From the NCBI GenBank assembly GCA_029204225.1, contig CM055099.1, positions 52,285,298 to 52,349,297 of the forward strand: a DNA stretch of 64,000 bases, read 5' to 3'. This DNA comes from Diphasiastrum complanatum. Its lineage: Eukaryota > Streptophyta > Lycopodiopsida > Lycopodiales > Lycopodiaceae. Made by a program: the position numbers and the translations under genes. The notes beneath the pieces are model-generated. The model did no database searches and was not told the DNA's origin. It worked only from the letters and a program-made list of their open reading frames with translations. Below are positions 56,066 through 64,000 of this stretch, in pieces. Within the stretch, counting starts at the first letter, position 1. The number at the start of each line of letters is the position of its first letter.

Positions 56066-56699
56066 ACATCAAAGCACCTCCATTACTTGCATGTGAAAAA
56101 CTATGTACATCAGAATGTATGAGATCCAAGGGAGAGGTAGATCTTGACAAAGATCTCTTGTAAGAATATTTGTGTGACTTTGCAAGGCCACATGCCTCAC
56201 ACATCTTTCCCCACTTCTTGAAGTCTCTTGGTAGGCCGAGAGCTAGTTCCTTGCTTGCCATTGACTCCATAGATTGAAGATTAGGATGACCTAATCTCTT
56301 ACGCCATAGCTCCACTTGAGATAGCTCCTCCCTATCCAAGTTCACACTTTCATTTGCAACATTAGCATCCAACTTAAATAGTCTACCTTGCTTAATGCCA
56401 CTAGCTATGCACTTATCATTTTTCAAGATGGAACAAAATCCATTCTTGAAGTGTACATTTAGTCCATTGTCCATTAATTGTCCTACACTAAGCAAGTTTC
56501 TTGAAATGGTAGAAACATACAAAACATTATCTAGATCTATCCTTTTAGATGTGCCTAAGCAAAGAGGAATAGATCCTATGCCATCTATCTTGCATGCCTG
56601 ATCACTACCAGTGTATATTGACTTCTTAGAGTCATTACAAGATAGAAGAGTGGAGAAATAATGCTTGTTAAAAGACATGTGGGAACTAGCCCCCCCCAT
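56046..56699 (-). pseudogene. Copia 3 protease and pre-integrase
   Basis: Starts at MGGASSHMSFNKHYF. The expected W(Y/W)IDSGASSHM is damaged. A run of eight Gs at about 56693-56700 (minus-strand reading CATGGGGGGGGCTAG) replaces the codons for the catalytic Asp-Ser and shifts the frame from the upstream Gag. NVLYVSTISRNLLSVGQLMD, LWRKRLGHPNLQSMESMA and CEACGLAKSHKYSYKRS follow. Confidence 0.88.
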
Positions 56700-57613
56700 G
56701 TGTCTTGACTTGAAGTTGGTGTAGATGCAACCATCAAGGATGTATTGAATCCATCCTCATCTTCTTCCTTTTGAGCAATGTTCCCTTGATCTCCATATGC
56801 TTGTTGATTCTTCTTCAAGTAGCATTGTGAGGCAAAGTGTCCTTTCTTTCCACAAAAGAAACACTCGAGCTTTGCCTTGTTCTTCACCTTGCCTTTGGAA
56901 GTAGATCCTCCATTCTTCATCTCAGCCTCCTTGCCTTGATTCTTCTTGAATGGATGTTGCTTCTTCTTGCTTTTGGATGTAAAGTTTGCATTCTCCTCTC
57001 CTCCATTAAGTGACATGCCATCCATTCTTGTCTTGAGGTGTAGAAGCCTACTCTCCTCGGCCACAAGAACATTGTGCAACTTTTCAATGGATGGAAGAGT
57101 GTCTTGAATAGCAAATGATTGGACTAATTTGGTGAACTCATCACCTAGGCCATTTAAGATGATTTGTACTAGCTCTTGATCTTAGATCTTCTCTCTTATT
57201 GCACTTAATTCCTTGTTAAGAGATTTGATCCTAAGGACATACTCTTGTCCACTCTCTCCACTTCCTTTCATGATTTGGAAAACTTGATTTCTTAGCATGA
57301 GGATTCTTGGAGTATTATTGGATTCATAGATGCTCTTTAATGAATCCCAAGCCTCTTTGGATGAGGTACAAGAAGACACCTCTTTCAAGAGGTCATTGCA
57401 TACATTTAACTTTATGCAATGTAGAGCTAATATTGCTCTCTTCTTGTATTTGGCTTGTTCTTGGGGAGTTTGAGGCTCTTCCTCAACTCCTTGAACTATG
57501 TCAAATAGATCATGGATCACTAGGAGTGATTCCATTCTCACTTTCCAAATGGAATAATCTGTGGAAGTGAGTCTCTCACTTGATTCCATCAAATATCCAC
57601 CCATGGATGACAT
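56585..57613 (-). pseudogene. Copia 3 Gag
   Basis: Met at 57613: MESSERLTSTDYSIWKVRME, KRAILALHCIKLNVCNDLLK, SKEAWDSLKSIYESNNTPRI. It has an in-frame TAA near 57183, then DQELVQIILNGLGDEF and onward to a zinc knuckle CFFCGKKGHFASQC (about 56865-56824). Apart from that stop it is open until the protease G-run. Confidence 0.9.
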
Positions 57614-58206
57614 TGTAGAATGAATGCTCTTCTTAAAATCACAAAGATTTCTAAATTTTAAAAGATCTATGAAGGGCCTAAAGCTTACAAGAATGCCTAT
57701 AGACTTGTCTCTATGAAACTAGCACACAAGCTTGAATGATACACAAAGATCTTGCCAAAAATTCCTAGCTTTCACTCTCACAAAAAAGAATTGCTTTACA
57801 CTTTTCTTAGAGATTTCACTTCACTAAGGGTTTGAACAAATCAGCCTCTAAGATCTAATCTTAGACTCTTAAAAGAAATGCTTCAATGATTAAAAACTCT
57901 ATTTGGTCATAGGCATTAGCTAGATTGAATCTAGATCAATACTATGCTTCAAAAAGCACAAAAAATGAACTAGTATTGTGATTTTGGGACCAAAAAACAC
58001 AAAGTAACTTGAAATGAAAGTTGCTGTACGGTTTCACATGTGTGAAAAGTACATACACAGCCTCCAAGTTGTTTTGATCCAAATGAATTCAAGCTATCAC
58101 TCTAGATGAACTCGCCCTCACTAGTAATAGCCAAAAACAAATTTTGGCAATGATCTTTACAAGATTTATGATTCAATGATCACTCTCTTACTTAGCTCTG
58201 ATACCA
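57614..58206 (-). other. Copia 3 leader and primer-binding site
   Basis: A non-coding leader. TGGTATCAGAGC on the minus strand at 58206-58195 abuts the LTR. Confidence 0.8.
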
Positions 58207-58954
58207 TGATAAATTTTACAGTTTTTAGGACAATAATGATTGTACTTAACAATCATAGACAGTTATTGGTTGCCTAATCAATGAATCTATCAAGTTCTAC
58301 ACATTAGATCTTGATCTAGATTCACTACACATGGATTTAAGCAAGAGCAATGGATCAACACATCATAAATTGGTGAGAGCGGCCTCACACGTGTGGAGCA
58401 CTGTCCACAGTAAGTCTTGCACCTGAAACAACAAGTACAATAGTCCTAGATAACAATCACTCATAGAAATCACAAGACAAATGACTAGAAATCTCACAAA
58501 AGTGTAGAATGCAAAAATCTCATCAATCTTCTTAGCAAAATTATGATCCTCCTTGATTTCGATAGAGATGTATTCTCCCCCATTGTCAGACCTCAGTGCT
58601 TTGATTCTATACCCTACAAAATAGGATCTAAGGAAAATGGTCAACTCTTATCTTTTAGTACTCTATACACACGTGTGAACATCCACTTGCCATGGGGGAG
58701 CATTTACTCATGCACATGCAAGGAAAGGATAATTTCTGGGTGACTAGTCAACTTGACTAAAAAACTAGTCATATCATGTTCACACTAACTAGATTGATAC
58801 AGAATCAATTTAGATATATACAAGTATGAAAAGTAAATCCTTTCACACGTGGGAACATGCTCCACACGTGTAAAATCAGATCATCAACATTATTCTAATG
58901 TTTGATCAATATTTACAATAACCAATGTCAAGTGAGAAGTGACAATTTTTAGCA
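58207..58954 (-). repeat. 5' LTR of copia element 3, containing an integrase scrap
   Basis: 748 bp from TGATAAATTTTACAG to GACAATTTTTAGCA. The outer end is identified by matching AATTGTCACT next to the polypurine tract at 53696. It contains four ACACGTG-type G-boxes (58386-58395, 58668-58677, about 58844 and about 58864). At 58547-58618 the minus strand reads IKALRSDNGGEYISIEIKE, a clean piece of copia integrase that has no place in an LTR. Confidence 0.75.
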
Positions 58955-59941
58955 GTAGTCAGCCATTAAAGACTGGAAGCCTAAGAATATTGATGCATGA
59001 TCCTTCTTCTTGTACCACTGCCTGGCTGACGTTTTCAGTCCATAGCTACTTCTGTGCATTCTGCAGGCATAGTCAACAAGTGACTCGCAGGAAACACCTG
59101 GTGGCTGGTCCATGTAGACCTCTTCTTTCAGTTCTCCATGCAAGAAGGTTGTCTTCTCATCTACAATGTGGATCTTCAGATCATAGGCAGCCACGTATGC
59201 AAATAATATGTGTAGAGACGTGTGCTTCACAACAGGAGAGAATGTCTCTGTATAATCAATGTCGTACCTCTGTGAGAAGCCTTCTGCAACTAGCATGGCT
59301 TTGTACCTTACTACATTGTCGTCTGGTCTATACTTATGCTTGTAGACTTAACAGTCTTTCTGTCGGCTGGTAGCACCCCGAGAAACCACATTTTGTTTTG
59401 CTTCATGGAGCTCATTTCGTCTTCCATGGCCTTGATCCACTTGTCCTTGTTTGGATAGTTGATGGCTTCTTCATGAATTTGTGGTTCACCGCTGAATCCA
59501 TAGAATTCTTCTTGAGCAGAAGATGAGCTGTCAAGTATATATCTGACTGGTGCTCTTCTTTGTCTTGCAGATCTCCTTGGAGATAATACAGGCCTAGCAA
59601 TTGCTTTGTCTTTGTCTTGTCTACTGATAGCAGGACCTCGGTGTTCGTCGGTGTAATGGGTACTCCCAATATGTCGGTCTGCTCATTGTCCGAACTATCG
59701 TTCAGTTCAGTTAAAATTTGAGTATTTTCATCTAGATGCTCAGGGTCCGCTCCCTCTGTCAATGTGGACAGGTCATAGTATTGTCTGTTGTCTCGTCAAA
59801 TCTAACATCTTTGACAATCTTCACTTCATTGGTTTCAGGCATGTATACTCTGTAATATGCAGAATGCATATCATAACCAACCAAGAATCCTTGCTCCATT
59901 TTTTTGTCGGTGAAACCAACTTTGGTTCTGCGTCCACTCAT
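58955..59941 (-). pseudogene. Copia integrase tail, linker and RT relic
   Basis: 59941-59759: GRRTKVGFTDKKMEQGFLVG, YDMHSAYYRVYMPETNEVKI (integrase tail). 59762-59412: acidic linker as in element A. 59296-58955: [48 protein letters not shown] and LKTSARQWYKKKD. It stops where copia 3's LTR begins. It belongs to the same family as element A (22.6-27 kb). Upstream parts (right of 59945) are missing. Confidence 0.85.
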
Positions 59942-59965
59942 CTGATACCTGCAGAAATCATAACT

Positions 59966-60396
59966 TAGATAGCCAAATTATTGAAAAACGTCTACAATGG
60001 GCTTTCGGGTGAACTCCAGCAAAGGGGAACCAATTTTATCATATTTTATATTCAAATGTTAAGTTCAATTATTTGAAGATCATTGAAGACTTGGCCATCT
60101 TCAAGGACTTCCACGAATTAGCATTTAGAACAACTCTGCAGAAATACACTAAGTGTCACAACAGTCTGCAGAAATACACTAAGTGTTGCTATAGTCTGCA
60201 GAAATGAACTATGTTCTTAACAGTGTCAGCTCTGATCAGAACACGGACGTCTACAACTCCTCAGTTTCTGATCGGACGATGGTTGTCTTTGACGTCTGAG
60301 GAGCTTGCGCTATCAGACTGCTCTTTCAATCTATTTCAGAACTAAACTTCTGACTAAATCCATTTTTTAGTAATACCACATACATACCATTTCTAC
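59966..60396 (+). repeat. Fragment of the long-LTR copia family
   Basis: 59976-60215 and 60228-60396 match 27925-28165 and 28905-29060 of the solo LTR at 27866-29283, in the same order and strand (GACTTGGCCATCTTCAAGGA, CACGGACGTC, CTCCTCAGTTT, TAATACCACATACA). The about 740 bp of CGAAATGCG repeats that separate those blocks in the solo LTR are absent here. Confidence 0.75.
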
Positions 60397-60436
60397 GGCA
60401 CTAAGTGACCTTCCCCTACCAGGAGACTTCTGTTAG

Positions 60437-61411
60437 GTAGTACGACAAGGGGCGGCTTATTACTACTTCTATAGCCCTTATGTCCAATGTTTTCTCATCC
60501 CAAGAGATCGATTGTTTCGAGTCAGACATAGAGCAGATGAAAGTACTTTAAGTGCATATGAGCTAGCAGCAAATCTAAACTGGGTATGTGTAGGCCTAAC
60601 AACCATCTGTTATATTGAGTTAGTGATACCCCGTCGGCCTCCCCCACCAACTCCTACTGATGACGATCTAACTACCATTCTTAGATGCATTACCCAAACT
60701 TCAGAAGAGTCAACCCCAACTAAAGAAGAGCCAGCCTCCACACTTGAAGCTAGCAAATGGTCTTGACAACCATAGGTACACTCGGAGAACTACATTATGA
60801 GCGGAGTACATTTTGGTCCACGTAGATTTTGTTTGGTTTTACGTGTTTTAGGGCCAGTCAATATTGATGTCATAGCATTTGACACCACAGCTCGAGAGGT
60901 ACGTATTGGAGATGTTGCCATAGAGATAAACACTCATAGATTCCTCATCCTAACCATTGTTTACATACGAGAACATCATCGTTGGGTAGCACAGGCCGTC
61001 TATTCACTACCTAGCCGCCCTTGGATTTGTGTGAGCACGAAAGACCATCTCCCGCTGATCATAGCTTTGAGAACTTGGAAAACTCTCATTGACCCGGGAG
61101 TATGGGGTAATCAATGGGGCCCCCAGGATTGGAAATGGTGAGATTATGATTATCTGCATAAGGATAGTGTGGGTCCTTTCTTCACTAAGGCATTTTGGTT
61201 GGACCAATCCCTAATCAAAATTTTGCCCAAACACGCTCTCATGGGAACGAACCTCCGTGTGACAACTAACTTCATATCCTTGATGCTTGTGAGCTTGGAT
61301 CTAGGGTTGAGGGTAGGATATGAAATAGCCTGCTATAGAATGGATCAACTCCTAATGTCAATCGTGAGTTATAATGTGGTTGCATGTCAACGTCTGTCAT
61401 ATTGTTTGTAA
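60437..61411 (+). pseudogene. Unidentified decayed ORF, 325 codons with three stops
   Basis: One frame is readable from 60437 to 61408, interrupted only by TGA 60764, TAG 60773 and TGA 61139. Segments include LIPRDRLFRVRHRADESTLS, YELAANLNWVCVGLTTICYI, a proline/threonine-rich stretch RRPPPPTPTDDD, and FGPRRFCLVLRVLGPVNIDV. The persistence of one frame over 970 bp suggests old coding sequence, such as an unusual retroelement Gag or other mobile-element protein. I recognise no domain. It lies between an LTR fragment and another LTR. Confidence 0.4.
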
Positions 61412-61439
61412 GATCTTTGTTAGAGACACTATTTAACGA

Positions 61440-62114
<675 letters not shown>

Positions 62115-62234
62115 CCCAGCACAAAAATAAATATTGAGAGCTCTCAAAGTCTCAATTTTGTAAGTTACGTAATCAAATAAAAATAAGACACTACATAATG
62201 GTGCACTAGTTGTACTGCGCAAAGCACCAATAGC

Positions 62235-62374
62235 TACTGATACACCTTGAAGCATTAGAAAGACATTAGGGAAAATATGGGCTCAAAATGGCTGGCACGT
62301 GTGACATTCCACAACATGGCCTCAAATTAGTTTACAAGTGGAATTTACAAACTAGCTTGTGTAAATTTTTACAG
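62235..62374 (-). repeat. LTR end fragment related to copia element 1
   Basis: GGCACGTGTGACATTCCACA ... AAACTAGCTTGTGTAAATTTTTACA resembles the outer LTR end of element 1 (GGCACGTGTGACAAGCCACA ... GCTAGAATTGTGAATTTTTAACA) and stops at a CA terminus at 62374. Confidence 0.5.
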
Positions 62375-64000
62375 ATGTAATCAACAATTACAGTTTGCTA
62401 ATCAACAATTGCAACGTGCAAATCAACAATTGCTTCATTATGTGCAACACACTAGTGCTGAAAACAATGCACTCAAGAATGCTATTCAGAGTTGAATGCT
62501 ACTTCACTACTCTTCGGGGATCAAACCAAGAAATGCTAGAATCCATGGAAAAGTTGCGATCCGAGAGTTTAAAATCTGTTGTTGATATAAAAGTTATCAA
62601 TAAGGCAATGATGAAGAGGAAAAGAAAGAGAGTGATGAAGAATATTGATGACTTATCTACACATAGCGGCAATTAGAAAAAAAGAATTCGAGCATTCAAG
62701 TATGTTGTCATATAAACTGTTTATCTGATTTATATATGTCATTTAAGTTTGATTTGCACTTGATAACATGGATTATTTATTTATTAAACATAATTTGAGT
62801 TTCATATGTTTGTTGCAGATCATGTTTGGTGGTAAAAACTATTTAACAGATCATTCATGCATTGGATCATCTTTAAGTCATGTTTTACCAAGAAAGTCAA
62901 CAAAGGAAATGATAAAAAATGCTCGGTTTGAAAAAAATGAAAAATGAAATTGTAGAGACTGTTTTGATTAAGGTTCAATCATACTTGGATGCAAATGTGA
63001 TACAAGGTCCATGTGATGTATCTGGAATTAGCAGAAATGCTTATTCTGCTTTTTTTAGAATAGTTAAAAAAGCTTTTTCCCAAGTGATGGTGAAGAAAAT
63101 TTATCTTCCGTGTCCATATCGGGTAAGATTAGCTAAAAAATTTTATAATGATGGAATGTTCAAAATAGTTGGCCAACTACTTCATATAACTGAATTATAC
63201 AAATCAGAATATGGTGAGCTCAATTACAACAAATGCAATAATATTTTCCTTGATATTGAAAATGTTCTAAAATACATTATTCGATTCTATAAACTAGACG
63301 AACATCAAGTAAATGGACATATCATTATTGTAATAAAATTGGATGAAGCTGAAATCATCAAGAAGTTGGAATGAGTGAGTGTCACTTTGATGAACAAAAT
63401 TTGAGATACAAATGATCGAACGTTTAGTGTTCAATAGAAAAATCACATATGGTGGTTGGCGGCATTCCAGGTATACATTTCAATTTTCATTTAGAATATC
63501 TTTATTAACAATTCATACCTTGCCAGTTTTTATTGACATGTCATGCATTACTTGTTTCTCTACAGGTCTTGAAAGAGGACCATAAAATACTTTCATGGAT
63601 ATTTTCAAGAACAAATTATGACGAGATTATAAAGAGACATTTGGAGGGTCAAAAATCTATAGTTGAGAACCATGGAAGTTTTCAAATTCAATGGCACCTT
63701 GCAGGGGATTTGAAAACATTAAAATGTATCTATAATGTCTCTCATGGGCCAACATCAAAGCATCCATGTCTTTATTGCATGAAGGATTACTACAATATGA
63801 ATTTGGGACGATCAACAAACATTGGCCCAACACGAGACGCTGAATATCCAAATATGAAAAGTGTTCTGCCAATTTCATTAAAATATGTTCACATATGCAC
63901 ATTGCATGCTGAGATTCGTATTATTGAAAAACTTATTTACCTGCATATTCTACTAGCATGGAATCATAAACCAGAGTCTGTGGCTAAAGCAACAATTAGG
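62375..64000 (+). pseudogene. Unidentified transposase-like gene, interrupted, runs off window
   Basis: A likely exon at 62375-62699 is Gln/Asn-rich coiled coil in one frame (QQLQRANQQLLHYVQHTSAE), with a basic KRKRKRVMKN in another. An intron (GTATGT...TTGCAG, 62700-62818) follows. Exon 62819-63470 reads MFGGKNYLTDHSCIGSSLSH, a frameshift in an A-run near 62935, then LIKVQSYLDANVIQGPCDVS and ending WWLAAFQ, with three stops (63372 TGA, 63405 TGA, 63438 TAG). An intron (GTATAC...CTACAG, 63471-63565) follows. The third exon, 63566 to the window end, is fully open: FQIQWHLAGDLKTLKCIYNV, HPCLYC and HICTLHAEIRIIEKLIYLHI. The phase is kept across the second intron. The (L)GDLK...CxxC...H layout recalls uncharacterised transposon-encoded proteins. 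I cannot name the family. Confidence 0.5.

Larger units (their letters stand above)
53679..58954 (-). mobile_element. Copia element 3, missing its 3' LTR
   Basis: A minus-strand element with a 5' LTR at 58207-58954, primer-binding site 58195-58206, gag to RNase H in order, and a polypurine tract (minus GAGGAGGAG, 53696-53704). After this only about 16 bp of 3' LTR (53679-53694, AGTGACAATTTTCAAA) remain before foreign copia DNA. Family features match elements 1 and 2 (gag, SERLxSTxYSIWKVRMES; polypurine tract). Protease, integrase and RT all carry changes at catalytic positions, so it is inactive. Confidence 0.88.

Overview
This window is a transposon-rich stretch of a land-plant nuclear genome, most likely a flowering plant. 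It is AT-rich. It has two spliced genes with GT-AG introns (one a Rab7/RABG3 small GTPase), Ty1/copia retroelements primed by initiator-tRNA-Met (TGGTATCAGAGC next to the LTR), a Ty3/gypsy chromovirus with a chromodomain, a tRNA-derived SINE, a Helitron end and a long-TIR MITE candidate. No bacterial, organellar or CRISPR features were seen. I could not fix the species.

Layout. 1-3740: a gypsy chromovirus reduced to LTRs, gag and a chromodomain remnant, with a SINE in one LTR. 4934-6482 (+): a small spliced gene for a 69-residue membrane protein I do not recognise. 9.0-11.9 kb: relics of copia gag, gypsy integrase and a plant-transposon-type ORF. 13271-16254 (-): the Rab7 gene, seven exons and 206 residues, apparently intact. 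17946-19471: a solo LTR. 21941-22498: a MITE-like element with 60-bp inverted repeats. 22601 to about 27.1 kb: a deleted copia element with a 1-kb nested insertion. 27759-29435: a Helitron end and minisatellite split by a second solo LTR. 29510-41965: a tandem satellite (unit about 355 bp) split by two copia elements. 42.6-46.7 kb, 49.4-53.7 kb and 53.7-59.9 kb: three further blocks of decayed or mosaic copia DNA. 60.4-61.4 kb: an unidentified decayed ORF. 61.4-62.4 kb: LTR pieces with a long GA microsatellite. 62.4-64.0 kb: the start of an unidentified, interrupted, transposase-like gene that runs off the window.

The most interesting item is the copia element at 36857-41931. Its two 809-bp LTRs show no difference by eye and it has a perfect 5-bp target duplication, so it moved very recently. 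Yet it has no reverse transcriptase or RNase H and only scraps of integrase. Instead it has one uninterrupted 857-codon ORF: intact Gag, zinc knuckle and protease signature, a vestigial integrase region, then about 270 residues unlike any retrotransposon domain I know. It must have been mobilised in trans. Its neighbour at 30670-36682 is a conventional but frameshifted copia with an intact RT motif. Its LTRs differ, so it is not the direct parent.

Only the Rab7 gene and probably the 69-residue gene look like host genes. The rest is repeats in several layers of nesting, and insertion order can be read at several sites.
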